Below are positions 53,787-62,900 of a stretch of 64,000 bases of DNA, piece by piece; positions within the stretch are counted from its first letter, which is position 1; each line of letters starts with the position of its first letter. The stretch covers positions 496,001 to 560,000 of the forward strand of contig NZ_JAAABI010000002.1 in NCBI RefSeq assembly GCF_009903685.1, read 5' to 3'. Source of the stretch: Flagellimonas ochracea (GTDB lineage: Bacteria > Bacteroidota > Bacteroidia > Flavobacteriales > Flavobacteriaceae). Both the position numbers and the translations under genes were made by a program. Below the pieces are notes generated by a model. It saw only the letters and a program-made list of their open reading frames with translations. It was not told the DNA's origin and ran no database searches.

Positions 53787-54787
53787 TAATATAAAATATT
53801 ATGCTGGGCTTTCACTTTTTCAGGAAGATCCGTTTCGTCCAACATGTCCCTTAAATCAATTTCAATGGTGCGGCACAATGCTGTCATGGGGACATCGTTG
53901 ATTCTTCCCTCAAAAGGATCTTCGCTGTTACTCCCCACTTTTTCCATGGTCGTAAAAACCCATGAAATCAACACGGAAAAGAAAATCATCAAAGCAAAGT
54001 ACCACCAACTGAGTCCCATTTCCAGTTCTTGTAGCTGGGCCTTAAATACATTGAGGAGCCCAAAAGGTAGCAGCAGTACAAAAATCCAAGTAAAAAGTGT
54101 GCTGAAGTAGGCATACTGCCTTGGGAAAGGTGTGTTTTTTATTCGTTCACATTTCCCTTGAAGATTATACATTTCCTCCAAATTACTATGCAATACCTGT
54201 TTGTCGAATTCCGTTATTTTTTCCTCTTGCAGCAACTTTTTTAATTGTTGACCCTGGTTTTTAACGAGATGGGTGGCCACATTTTTTCTGTTCTGCAAAT
54301 CATCCAATTCATTAGTTGAAAGGAACTTATCCATCCCGTCACAGGCTGGATTGCGTTCCCCATGTTTTTCAAACAATCGCTCCACGGCCCTATTTTCCTT
54401 AATGGAAAAACTGGTGGGTTGCCGTAATTGAATCCGTAGTGCATTGATCCACGCAACATGGCGGTAGATCAATTCCATTTGGGCGGAGCGGTCATTTTCA
54501 ACAAAGCTGAGCACATTGTTGGCCCAGGTTCGGGAGTAGTTCACAATGCCTCCCCAAATTTTCCTGGCTTCCCAAAAACGATCATAGCTTTGGCTGTTTT
54601 TGAAACCGATATAGAAAGCCACAGCAATTCCAATCACCGATAAGGGTTGAAAAGGAATGTCGATATGTTTCCAGTCCAGAAAATGATAGAAATAAAAAAT
54701 GATGGCTGCATAAACCGTGAAAAAAATCAAATTTTTCCAGGCATATCGCAAAATGATGTGCCAACTGATGTTTCTTTTGATGTACAT
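53786..54787 (-). CDS. Bestrophin family chloride/anion channel
   Basis: 333 residues, bestrophin/UPF0187 type. The signature FKNSQSYDRFWEARKIWG lies after the first two membrane helices; two more helices follow at about 235-285. Bacterial bestrophins form pentameric anion channels (some carry sodium). Divergent from the CNB/TrxR-like gene; the TAATG overlap couples it to YheT. Confidence 0.92.
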   Translation of the reverse strand: MYIKRNISWHIILRYAWKNLIFFTVYAAIIFYFYHFLDWKHIDIPFQPLSVIGIAVAFYIGFKNSQSYDRFWEARKIWGGIVNYSRTWANNVLSFVENDRSAQMELIYRHVAWINALRIQLRQPTSFSIKENRAVERLFEKHGERNPACDGMDKFLSTNELDDLQNRKNVATHLVKNQGQQLKKLLQEEKITEFDKQVLHSNLEEMYNLQGKCERIKNTPFPRQYAYFSTLFTWIFVLLLPFGLLNVFKAQLQELEMGLSWWYFALMIFFSVLISWVFTTMEKVGSNSEDPFEGRINDVPMTALCRTIEIDLRDMLDETDLPEKVKAQHNILY

Positions 54788-54925
54788 GGCTGTTGGTTAA
54801 AACCTAAAAATACCAAATTCCATTATAACGGATTACAAATCAAAGTTGAAAGTAAAGATTGTCGTATTTTTAAGTTCCTTGAAAAAAGCACAATTCCAAA
54901 GGCTTCAACAAAAATCAAAAAGAGC

Positions 54926-56575
54926 ATGAAAGACGCTAGATTTCCAGAATTAACGGCACGTCAAATAGGCATTTTGAAAACATATGGTAAAATTGAAAGC
55001 TATGGTGAAGCGACACGAATTTTTACGTTGGGCGATTTGCAATACGATTTTTTCGTTGTTATGGCCGGGGAGGTGACCATTGAAGATCCGTATAATGACA
55101 ATAAGCTTATTGTGGCCCATCAAAAGAATGAATTTACAGGCGATAGTGGAATGCTTTCAAATAGGGGTGCGCAATTTCATGCAGTGGCCCAACCCAATAC
55201 CTGTGTGCTTCGAATCACGCCAAAACGTTTAAAGGAGGCCATTTCAAAACACAGCGATATTAGCGATATGCTATTAAACGCCTTTTTGTTGAGGCAAGAA
55301 ACAGTATTGACAGAATTTGAGGGGGGAATCAAACTGGTGGGATCAGGAACTTCAAAGGAAACTTACGCCATTCGGGATTTTATGGAAAAAAATCACCTTT
55401 GGTACAATTTTTTTGATGTCGACACCTCGGAAGAGGCTAGGGAACTCCTCAAAAACTTTGGGCTCTCCTCAGATGATCTGCCTATTTTGATAAATAGTGA
55501 TGCCAAAGTTTGCCAAAACCCATCCTTAGAGGAATTAGCAAGATATTCTGGAGTTTTGATGGATTTTGAGGATAAGGTGTTCGACCTTTTGGTGATTGGT
55601 GCGGGCCCATCAGGATTAGCGGCAAGTGTTTATGCTGCTTCTGAAGGGCTGAGTGTGGTTACCATTGACAGCAAAGCTCCTGGCGGACAGGCTGGGAAAA
55701 GCTCAAAAATTGAAAATTATCTTGGCTTTCCTACAGGAATTTCCGGTAGTGACCTAGCCAATAAGGCCTATGTACAAGCTCAAAAATTTGGATGCAACAT
55801 CTCCATCCCGCACAAGGCTGAAAGTATAGAACACACTGGCAGACATTTCATCGTAAAAGCTACCAATAAGACTATTAAAACAAGGGCGGTAATGGCTGCC
55901 ACGGGTGCAAATTACAGACAGCTGCCCGTGAACAATATTGAAAAGTATGAAGGAAGTGGAGTCTTTTATTCAGCTACAGGAATGAATGCCGCTGCCTGTA
56001 AAAATGAACTGGTTGGTGTAATTGGAGGAGGAAACTCTGCGGGGCAGGCTGCACTGTTTCTTGCGGATCACGCAAAGGAAGTCCATGTGATTTTGAGAGG
56101 CGGGAATTTAGGGGGCAAGATGAGTGATTATTTGGTGCAACGTATTGAAGCTGCGGAGAATATTCTTGTTCATCTTCATACAGAAGTAGTTGAGCTTAAA
56201 GGGCGTTATTATCTGGAATCTGTTGTTATGAGAAATGGCCAAGGAGAATCTATCGAAAAGAACATCACCAATTTATTCACTTTTATTGGTGCGAGTCCCT
56301 GCACAGATTGGTTAAAAGGCTTGGTAGAGACCGATGAGCGTGGATTTATATGTACTGGCCCTGGAATTAAGGAGGAAAAGTTGCATTCCTGTGACATTTT
56401 TAGGGAACGCAAACCACAATCGTTGGAAACCAGCATACCTGGTTTTTTTGCCGTGGGCGATGTCCGAAAGGGCTCTGTGAAACGAGTAGCCTCTGCTGTG
56501 GGTGAGGGTTCCATGGCCGTCAGTCAGGTTCATCAGTTTTTAAGCGAAATAAAAAAGACCGAAGAAACAGTTTAA
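54926..56575 (+). CDS. CNB / glutaredoxin-like / thioredoxin-reductase-like fusion lacking CxxC
   Basis: 549 residues from MKDARFPELTARQIG; an upstream frame to 54647 runs through the divergent gene and is rejected. Residues 1-125 form a cyclic-nucleotide-binding fold (VVMAGEVTIEDP). Residues about 130-215 resemble glutaredoxin but without a CxxC. From about 218 comes a TrxR-like flavoprotein with FAD motif GAGPSG (225-230), GGQAG and NAD(P) motif GGGNSAG (368-374). The redox motif CATC of thioredoxin reductase is SATG here (349-352), so it cannot use the classical disulfide. Such fusions are known in several phyla; a sensor or non-thiol reductase role is likely. Confidence 0.88.
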   Translation: MKDARFPELTARQIGILKTYGKIESYGEATRIFTLGDLQYDFFVVMAGEVTIEDPYNDNKLIVAHQKNEFTGDSGMLSNRGAQFHAVAQPNTCVLRITPKRLKEAISKHSDISDMLLNAFLLRQETVLTEFEGGIKLVGSGTSKETYAIRDFMEKNHLWYNFFDVDTSEEARELLKNFGLSSDDLPILINSDAKVCQNPSLEELARYSGVLMDFEDKVFDLLVIGAGPSGLAASVYAASEGLSVVTIDSKAPGGQAGKSSKIENYLGFPTGISGSDLANKAYVQAQKFGCNISIPHKAESIEHTGRHFIVKATNKTIKTRAVMAATGANYRQLPVNNIEKYEGSGVFYSATGMNAAACKNELVGVIGGGNSAGQAALFLADHAKEVHVILRGGNLGGKMSDYLVQRIEAAENILVHLHTEVVELKGRYYLESVVMRNGQGESIEKNITNLFTFIGASPCTDWLKGLVETDERGFICTGPGIKEEKLHSCDIFRERKPQSLETSIPGFFAVGDVRKGSVKRVASAVGEGSMAVSQVHQFLSEIKKTEETV

Positions 56576-56580
56576 ATCAA

Positions 56581-57558
56581 TCAATTTTTGGGAAAGGTCT
56601 TGAGTAGGGCGTGTTGTTCTTCAATAGCAGCCTTGAATTCTTTTTTCAAAGTTTCCACCAACTCAGACACGGGCAATACATTTTCTATGGAGGTAACCCC
56701 TTGTCCTGCGGACCATATGGTCTTCCAAGCCTTGGCCTCGGTGTCCAACTCTTTTCCAAAATCAATTTTATGATTCTTTTTCAGATCCTCTTCCGAGATT
56801 CCGGCAGCTTGAAGGCTGGCCGCTAAAAAGTTGGCGTGCACTCCGGAAATGGCAGCGGTATAGACCACATCGCTGGCACCGGCATCGATGATCATTTTTC
56901 GATAATCCTCGGGGGCTTCACTTTCTTTCGTATTGATAAAACGTGTTCCCATATAGGCCAAATCGGCTCCCATCTGCATGGCACTGGCAACATCTCTTCC
57001 CGAACTGATACAGCCCGAAAGAAGGATGGTCTTATGGAAGAATTTTTTTATCTCGGCAACCAAGCTCATTGGGTTGATGCTTCCTGCATGACCACCAGCG
57101 CCTGCCGATACCAGAATAAGACCATCCACTCCTGCTTCAGCGGCCTTTTCAGCATGCCTCTTTTTAATGATATCATGAAACACCAGCCCACCATAACTAT
57201 GAATGGCATTTACAACTTGGCTAACTGCACCCAATGAAGTGATTATTAAAGGCACTTTATGTTTTACACAGAGCTTAATGTCCGCTTCAAGCCGGGGGTT
57301 GGTGGGATGTACGATGAGGTTGACCCCAAATGGCGCCGGTTTCTTTCCGGTTTTTTCTTCATAATCCTTCAACTCGGATTTTATCTCGATGAGCCATTCT
57401 TCAAAACCTTCACTGGTACGTTGATTCAAAGCAGGAAAAGTCCCCACAATACCATTTTTACAACATTCCACTACCAATTTGGGATTGGAAATAAGAAACA
57501 TAGGTGCTGCCACCACAGGCAATGATAGGTCTTGGATAAAGTCAGCTTTTTGGCTCAT
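56581..57558 (-). CDS. Nitronate monooxygenase family flavin enzyme
   Basis: 325 residues. FMN TIM-barrel of the NMO/2-nitropropane dioxygenase group: VVAAPMFLISN at the start, GAGGHAGSINPMSLV with the catalytic His, CISSGRDVASAMQMGADLAYMGTRF for phosphate binding. It oxidises nitronates or acts as enoyl reductase; the substrate is unknown. It is convergent with the fusion flavoprotein (5-base gap) and divergent from a thioesterase. Confidence 0.92.
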   Translation of the reverse strand: MSQKADFIQDLSLPVVAAPMFLISNPKLVVECCKNGIVGTFPALNQRTSEGFEEWLIEIKSELKDYEEKTGKKPAPFGVNLIVHPTNPRLEADIKLCVKHKVPLIITSLGAVSQVVNAIHSYGGLVFHDIIKKRHAEKAAEAGVDGLILVSAGAGGHAGSINPMSLVAEIKKFFHKTILLSGCISSGRDVASAMQMGADLAYMGTRFINTKESEAPEDYRKMIIDAGASDVVYTAAISGVHANFLAASLQAAGISEEDLKKNHKIDFGKELDTEAKAWKTIWSAGQGVTSIENVLPVSELVETLKKEFKAAIEEQHALLKTFPKN

Positions 57559-57647
57559 AAGGATTGTGTTAAACTATGTTTAAAAATAGTATTAAAAGTG
57601 GTACTTACTATGTATTAGTTTTTAAAACAATGGTAATTTTACAATTA

Positions 57648-57661
57648 TTATGCATGCATAA
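57648..57661. promoter_or_regulatory. 14-bp palindrome between nitronate monooxygenase and thioesterase
   Basis: TTATGCATGCATAA is a perfect palindrome 14 bases upstream of the thioesterase ATG, flanked by a weaker GGTAATTT / AAATTAACC dyad. It could be an operator for the divergent pair. No regulator gene is adjacent. Confidence 0.4.
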
Positions 57662-57675
57662 CAAATTAACCGACT

Positions 57676-58158
57676 ATGTTTTTTAAGGAGTTTGAAATAC
57701 GCTGGAGCGATTTGGACGCCAATCGCCACTTGGCCAACTCGGCCTATATCAATTTTATGAGCCATACCCGAATGGCTTACCTGGGTTTGATTGGATTTAA
57801 TCAGAAGAGTATGGCCCAACACAGTCTTGGTCCCGTGGTGTTCTATGAGCACATATATTATTTTAAGGAGGTTTTTGCTGGAAAACCTGTAAAGGTTTCA
57901 TTGAGCTTCAAGGGAATGAGCAAAGATGGGATGTTCTTTGAGTTTGAACATAACTTTTACGACAGCGAAGGAAAAAATTTTGCACGCTGCCAGATGATGG
58001 GTGCTTGGATCGATTTAAAAGAACGAAAATTGACCGGTTTGCCGGATGTGTTTTTGGAAGTTTTTGAGCAAATGGAAAAGGCAGAAGATTTTAAAATATT
58101 GACGAAAGAAGATACCCGAAAATATGTCCAGGTCCCCAAGGACCTACAAATGATTTAG
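57676..58158 (+). CDS. Acyl-CoA thioesterase, hotdog fold
   Basis: 160 residues of the 4HBT group. The catalytic Asp lies in RWSDLDANRHLANSAYINFM; the rest fits the YbgC/FadM type. It hydrolyses acyl-CoA in the cytoplasm, with acyl length unknown. Divergent from the nitronate monooxygenase and convergent with a SMI1/KNR4 gene. Confidence 0.92.
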   Translation: MFFKEFEIRWSDLDANRHLANSAYINFMSHTRMAYLGLIGFNQKSMAQHSLGPVVFYEHIYYFKEVFAGKPVKVSLSFKGMSKDGMFFEFEHNFYDSEGKNFARCQMMGAWIDLKERKLTGLPDVFLEVFEQMEKAEDFKILTKEDTRKYVQVPKDLQMI

Positions 58159-58178
58159 TCCAATTTTAAAACTTAGGA

Positions 58179-58850
58179 TTACCTATTATCTTTATTGGAA
58201 AACCCAAACCATTTTGGGAAAATACCGGTTTTGTCTGCTTCTATAATTTCGTCAAGCCATCGCTCGTACCAGTCCAAAAAATTGTTATCAGGGCTAAATA
58301 GAGGTCTTTCTATTCCAGATATTTCTATATTGACCACTTTGGCCTTGTGGACACCATTCAACACCAGGCCATGTAAAAAACTACATCCTTGAAATCCAAG
58401 GGGTAGGATTCCTCCATAAAGTTTTTCGAATTCGGTGTGATATTCTTCATCGGAGATTTCATCTTTATCCATAAATGAAGTCATGTTTTCCCATTCGTCA
58501 TCACTCATTTCTGGATTTAAGCAACAATGCTTCTTCAAGAATATTTTCGGATCATCGGGAACTACTTGATCGAGGTTATGACCTAAAGGGTAGATTCCAT
58601 AGTAAGGGCCGGCACCTGAGTTTTGGTAAGAAATTCCACCGTTTCCAATGTTCAGCAGAAAGGTTTTGTAACAAACAGGTAGTTGGATTCCATATTGTTT
58701 TTCAAAAGCTTCAACCTGATACGATTTTGCAGGAGGATTCAAATGGTACTTATGTCTCGCAGCACCAAAAGTCTTATATGCCAGGTCAATTTTTCTGGCT
58801 TCTTGGAACTTAATTTTAATTCGACGTATTTGTTCTGTGTAGTTTACCAT
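58179..58850 (-). CDS. SMI1/KNR4 (SUKH) family protein
   Basis: 223 residues. The SUKH pattern is clear: FEKQYGIQLPVCYKTFLLNIGNGG and YYGIYPLG, ending with a W-rich tail (NFLDWYERWLDEIIEADK). SUKH proteins are often immunity factors for polymorphic toxins, but no toxin gene is nearby, so this may be a stand-alone homologue. Confidence 0.85.
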   Translation of the reverse strand: MVNYTEQIRRIKIKFQEARKIDLAYKTFGAARHKYHLNPPAKSYQVEAFEKQYGIQLPVCYKTFLLNIGNGGISYQNSGAGPYYGIYPLGHNLDQVVPDDPKIFLKKHCCLNPEMSDDEWENMTSFMDKDEISDEEYHTEFEKLYGGILPLGFQGCSFLHGLVLNGVHKAKVVNIEISGIERPLFSPDNNFLDWYERWLDEIIEADKTGIFPKWFGFSNKDNR

Positions 58851-58964
58851 GGAGTCCGTTTTGGATGTAAACTACATAAGCTCGATGTAATACTAACCAG
58901 CAAATTGACGGATAGTCGTTTGCACTTAACAAAAGGATGATAGCGTCTTGCCTAAGGCATCAAA

Positions 58965-59858
58965 TTAAACACCCCTCTTGGCCCGTTTACTCGCCAAGTA
59001 AACCCCCAACAAAACAAAAATCGTTGCAATGACCTTTATCCAGGTCAGATGGTCCTTGCCCGTTGCCAGTGCAAACAAAATCCCGATGAGCGGCTGCATA
59101 TAAACAAAGGCACCAACCGTGGAAGCTTTAAGTTCGGTAAGTGCAAAAACATTGAAAAGATAGGTCATAAACGTGGTCCCAATAACCACAAAAGCAATGG
59201 CGCCATAGACCCATAGCGGCATAGTGGACCATTGTATTTCTAAAAATTCGGGCAGCGTAATCGGAAAATTGATGACAACCGCAATGGTGAACAACCATTT
59301 CATCAATGTAAATGGATGGTACTTTTCTATCAGTTTTTTGGCCACAATGAGGTAGGCTCCATATGAAGTAGCGTTGATGACGAACAAAAAATTCCCAAAG
59401 GGAATGTTGGGGGCATCTTGTCGTAGTTCGGCACCAAAAAGAATAAGGCCAAGTGCCCCGACAAATCCCAACAAAATACCAATGGCTTTGTTGAAAGTTA
59501 TTCGTTCACTTAAGAAGAAGGCCGATAGAACGACAACAATAATCGGGGTAATGGTCACCAATACAGCACTGTTGATAGGGGTGGACAATTGAAGACCCTT
59601 GAAAAAAGAGAGCATGTTGATGACCATTCCCAAGATGGAACAAACCAAGATTCTCCCCCAATCCCGTTTTTCAATTTTCTCCTTTGGACCAAAAAGGGAA
59701 ATACCCCAAAATAACGCCGAAGCGCCCACCACCCGAAGCATAATAAATCCTAAGGGTTTTACATAGGTGGGCATAACACCTTTGGCCAGCGTATGGTTGA
59801 TGCCGTAAATAGTGGTGGCCGTTATGGCTGCCAAAATTGCCAAGGTGCGCTTGCTCAT
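58965..59858 (-). CDS. EamA family (DMT superfamily) exporter
   Basis: 297 residues with ten predicted membrane helices in two EamA repeats (ATTIYGINHTLAKGVMPTYV; VINATSYGAYLIVAKKLIE). Such proteins export metabolites or amino acids. The start overlaps the ArsC-like stop as ATGA, coupling the two. Confidence 0.92.
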   Translation of the reverse strand: MSKRTLAILAAITATTIYGINHTLAKGVMPTYVKPLGFIMLRVVGASALFWGISLFGPKEKIEKRDWGRILVCSILGMVINMLSFFKGLQLSTPINSAVLVTITPIIVVVLSAFFLSERITFNKAIGILLGFVGALGLILFGAELRQDAPNIPFGNFLFVINATSYGAYLIVAKKLIEKYHPFTLMKWLFTIAVVINFPITLPEFLEIQWSTMPLWVYGAIAFVVIGTTFMTYLFNVFALTELKASTVGAFVYMQPLIGILFALATGKDHLTWIKVIATIFVLLGVYLASKRAKRGV

Positions 59859-60208
59859 GAATGCAGGGCCTTTTTGGCAGCTTCCGCTACTTTCTTGGAA
59901 TTGCCAACAAAAATTTGATTGTCCACTAAAATTACTGGACGCTTTAAAAAGGTATAATGCTCTAGAATGAGTTTTTTATACTCGTTTTCAGAAAGTTCCT
60001 TGTCCTGCAATCCCATTTGACGGTATAGCATGGCCCTTCTACTAAATAGCGGCTCGTAACCCCCGCTGAGCGATGCCATTTCTTCCAACTGCTTAGAAGT
60101 CATAGGTTCCGTTTTAATGTCTTGCAGTATAACCCCATCCAACGGTTCCAGGTCCTTGATGATGCGCTGGCAGGTTGTGCAATTGCTTAAATGGTATATC
60201 TTTTTCAT
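59855..60208 (-). CDS. ArsC/Spx family protein
   Basis: 117 residues with a CxxC at C10/C13 (SNCTTCQRII) and the ArsC-like LKRPVILVDNQIFVGNS region. It could be a glutaredoxin-linked arsenate reductase or an Spx/MgsR-type regulator. No arsenite exporter is next to it, so the arsenic role is uncertain. Coupled to the EamA gene. Confidence 0.88.
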   Translation of the reverse strand: MKKIYHLSNCTTCQRIIKDLEPLDGVILQDIKTEPMTSKQLEEMASLSGGYEPLFSRRAMLYRQMGLQDKELSENEYKKLILEHYTFLKRPVILVDNQIFVGNSKKVAEAAKKALHS

Positions 60209-60255
60209 GTTAATGGCTTAGGTGCACAAAGGAAATCAAAATTCCATCAACACCG

Positions 60256-60948
60256 TCAAGATAAAGCAAAATCCACCGCTTTTTTGGCATGGATTTTAGT
60301 GGTGTCAAAAGTAGGAATTGAAGCTTCACTGTCAGGAATCAATATGGGTAGTTCCGTGCAACCCAATATAGCTCCTTCCGCTCCTAGCCCTTTCATTTTT
60401 TCAATGATGCCCAAACAAATATTCTTGGATTTTTCGGTAAATGTTCCTTTTACAAGTTCATCATAAATGATTGATTGTAAGATTTCGCGATCTCCGGCAT
60501 CTGGAATCAGGACCTCAAGACCAAAGTCATCTTCCAGTTTTTTGGTATAGAAATCGTTTTCCATGGTAAATTTTGTGCCGAGCAGCGCTATTTTCTTTAA
60601 TCCTCTCTCCTGAATAGCCGCTCCGGTCACTTGGGCAATATGCAAAAAGGGGATGCTCGTAGCCTGTGTGATGGCATCGCTGACCAAATGGATGGTATTG
60701 GTACAGAGTATAATGACTGCTGCACCCGCAGCTTCCAGTTTTTTGGCATGCTCGGCCATAATAGTACCAATTACTTCCCAATTGTCCGAAAAGGAATGCC
60801 GTTCAATTTCTTCAAAATCCACAGAGGAGAGTATGCTTGCCGCCGAATGCGAACCTCCCAGTCTCTCCCGGACCATTTCATTTATGTGTTGGTAGTATAT
60901 TTTGGAGGATTCCCAACTCATACCCCCAATCATTCCTATTGTTTTCAT
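60256..60948 (-). CDS. Aspartate/glutamate racemase family protein
   Basis: 230 residues. The two catalytic cysteines are C82 (LCTNTIHLV) and C197 (GCTELPILIPD), so racemisation chemistry is intact. It is too dissimilar to MurI to be the essential glutamate racemase; broad-specificity amino-acid racemase is likely. Lies 11 bases downstream of the decarboxylase gene. Confidence 0.92.
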   Translation of the reverse strand: MKTIGMIGGMSWESSKIYYQHINEMVRERLGGSHSAASILSSVDFEEIERHSFSDNWEVIGTIMAEHAKKLEAAGAAVIILCTNTIHLVSDAITQATSIPFLHIAQVTGAAIQERGLKKIALLGTKFTMENDFYTKKLEDDFGLEVLIPDAGDREILQSIIYDELVKGTFTEKSKNICLGIIEKMKGLGAEGAILGCTELPILIPDSEASIPTFDTTKIHAKKAVDFALS

Positions 60949-60959
60949 GCTAAAATGGA

Positions 60960-62384
60960 TTAGTTGATTTTTGTTTTTTTGTCTTGTATGCTATCTAGAG
61001 CTTGTTTGAAAGAGTTGATTGAACGAACAATATCTTTTTCCGTAGTGGCCCATGAGCAAACACTGATTCGAATCACTTTGCGCCCATTCCAAGTTGAACC
61101 ACCGACCCAACAATCCCGAAGTTCTTGTATTTTTTTGAGCGTTTTGTCCGTTAGTTCATCAGATTCACATTGAACGATAACCTGATTGAAAACAACATCG
61201 TTCAAAACCTGGAAACCATCAACTTTGGAAATGAGCTGCGCAAATTGTTTGGCTCTTTGGTGCATTTCGAATATCATATCATCGATTCCTGTGCGGCCCA
61301 AATATTTCAAGGTGGCCCAAAGTTCTATCGCTCTGGACCTCCGTGACATTTCTGGAGTAAAGAACATACCATCTCTTTCTTGTCCAGTGACAATATAACC
61401 AGCATTCATGTGAAATGCTGAGGTCAAGGCTTCGCTATCGTTGCAAAGAACAATGCCGGAATCGTAGGGTACGTTCAGCGTTTTGTGGGCGTCGACCGCC
61501 CACGAGTTGGCTTGCTCAAAACCTTTTGTAAGATGTTGCAGCCGCTCAGTGCCTGCAGCCCACAGTCCGAATGCACCATCGATATGCACCCAGGCGCCAT
61601 TGGTCGGGATTTCTTTAAAGAGGGTTTCAAAATCGTCAAAAGCCCCACTATTGACATTCCCGGCTTGCAGGATCAGTATGGTATTTTCGTCCAACTCTGG
61701 AATTTTATCAACACATATTCTTCCTTGTTGGTCTACATCCACCCATTCAATATTTTCTTTTCCAAGACCTACCAGCGAGATGGCCTTTAAAATTGTAGAA
61801 TGGGCATGTTTGCCTGTTACTACCCGTATTTTGGGAGCTCCGAAAAGTCCTTTTTCATTGATGTCCCAATGGTTTCTTTTTAGAATTCGGTATCTAGCTG
61901 CTGCCAGACCACAAAAATTTGCCATAGAAGTGCCACTTACAAATCCTGCTACAGTTTTATCGGGCAACCCGAACAGGTCCACCAACCATCTTTGGACAAC
62001 ACTTTCCAACTTAGACGATATGGGAGACATTATCTGAAGCGCTGAATTTTGATCCCAAAAGGAGGCTAGTCCCTTGGCAGCCAATCCAGCAGGAACCACA
62101 CCCCCGGTCACGAAACCAAAATACCTTCCACCGATATGGGGCATGGTATTGGGAGCGCCTTTGGTTTGTAGCAAATCAATAATTTCGTGCGAGTTCCCTG
62201 GTTTTTCAGGCAAATCTTCATCGAATGCGGATAGCATTTCCAAGGCTTTGTCCAATGGTGCTACATGGCGTTCAAATACCTTTTCAATGAAGTCGTTTCC
62301 GTAGGAAGTGACTTTTTCGAACAATGATCTGTCCGCAATTTCCGAGAACATTTTTGCCTGGATTTGATTGGGTTGCTTGTTCAC
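60960..62384 (-). CDS. PLP-dependent group II decarboxylase (AADC-like)
   Basis: 474 residues with a GTG start 4 bases after the stop of a small upstream gene; an ATG 11 codons later is possible. The PLP lysine is K301 (WAVDAHKTLNVPYDSG); D269 (HIDGAFGLWA) and the HAHSTILKA stretch are also typical. Aromatic amino acid, glutamate or diaminobutyrate decarboxylation are all possible. It belongs to the ArsR-led unit. Confidence 0.9.
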   Translation of the reverse strand: MNKQPNQIQAKMFSEIADRSLFEKVTSYGNDFIEKVFERHVAPLDKALEMLSAFDEDLPEKPGNSHEIIDLLQTKGAPNTMPHIGGRYFGFVTGGVVPAGLAAKGLASFWDQNSALQIMSPISSKLESVVQRWLVDLFGLPDKTVAGFVSGTSMANFCGLAAARYRILKRNHWDINEKGLFGAPKIRVVTGKHAHSTILKAISLVGLGKENIEWVDVDQQGRICVDKIPELDENTILILQAGNVNSGAFDDFETLFKEIPTNGAWVHIDGAFGLWAAGTERLQHLTKGFEQANSWAVDAHKTLNVPYDSGIVLCNDSEALTSAFHMNAGYIVTGQERDGMFFTPEMSRRSRAIELWATLKYLGRTGIDDMIFEMHQRAKQFAQLISKVDGFQVLNDVVFNQVIVQCESDELTDKTLKKIQELRDCWVGGSTWNGRKVIRISVCSWATTEKDIVRSINSFKQALDSIQDKKTKIN

Positions 62385-62388
62385 TTTG

Positions 62389-62529
62389 TTATTTGGTTTT
62401 AGATAGGTGTTCAGCTCCTTCGATTACAAAGCGCAAGAGGAAATTTTTTAGGTTGGACAGGTTACCCCGCCTTCTTTTTTCTGCTTTGTCAACCATTTCG
62501 ATATGGGTGTAATCGATGCAGTTTTCCAT
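62389..62529 (-). CDS. 46-residue small basic protein upstream of the decarboxylase
   Basis: An ATG at 62529 opens MENCIDYTHIEMVDKAEKRR, continues through a basic helical stretch (RGNLSNLKNFLLRFVIEG) and ends AEHLSKTK. The stop is 4 bases before the GTG of the decarboxylase, and the frame lies in the gap after arsR. No homologue recognised. Placement and spacing argue for a translated gene, possibly a regulator or partner of the decarboxylase. Confidence 0.5.
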   Translation of the reverse strand: MENCIDYTHIEMVDKAEKRRRGNLSNLKNFLLRFVIEGAEHLSKTK

Positions 62530-62572
62530 AATATTTATATTTCGCTAATTATCAATATATATGCTCAAAAAA

Positions 62573-62875
62573 TTAGAGTTCGTTTTCCAAGACTTTTACA
62601 TAACCTTGGATCACCTCCTCGTTTCTCCGATAATAGGTCCACTTACCGTGACGCGTGGGGATGACCAACTTGGCGTTTTGCATGGAATTTAAATAAGTGG
62701 ATATGGTGGACTGTGATAAGCCCGTTTTATCCTGAATGTAACCCACGCAAACCCCGTCGTCAAAATGGTCGATATCTTGGTGCGGCGGAAAATTTTCAGC
62801 AGGATTTTTAAGCCACTTCAAAATATTTACCCTAGTTTTATTGGACAGTACCTTACTTATCTCGACAATATTCAT
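62573..62875 (-). CDS. ArsR family transcriptional regulator
   Basis: 100 residues. Winged HTH (ISKVLSNKTRVNILKWLKN; TGLSQSTISTYLNSMQNAKL) of the ArsR group. A motif rich in D/H and a Cys (DIDHFDDGVCVGYIQ) lies before the recognition helix; a metal site is possible but not the classical CxCxxC. First gene of the unit with the small gene, decarboxylase and racemase. An 8-bp palindromic operator lies upstream. Confidence 0.88.
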   Translation of the reverse strand: MNIVEISKVLSNKTRVNILKWLKNPAENFPPHQDIDHFDDGVCVGYIQDKTGLSQSTISTYLNSMQNAKLVIPTRHGKWTYYRRNEEVIQGYVKVLENEL

Positions 62876-62879
62876 ACCT

Positions 62880-62887
62880 CAAATATA
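62880..62887 (-). promoter_or_regulatory. -7 box of the arsR unit
   Basis: The reverse strand reads TATATTTG (TAnnTTTG), 4 bases upstream of the arsR ATG, so the transcript would be nearly leaderless. Confidence 0.4.
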
Positions 62888-62900
62888 AATTAAGTATTTA

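Noticed and set aside
54647..54925. Longer start of the CNB/TrxR-like gene
   Set aside because: The extension would read through the divergent bestrophin gene start and shows no domain; the CNB fold begins after the ATG at 54926.
60960..62384. Glutamate decarboxylase GadB acid-resistance system
   Set aside because: No GadC antiporter is adjacent and the motifs fit the AADC-type group at least as well.
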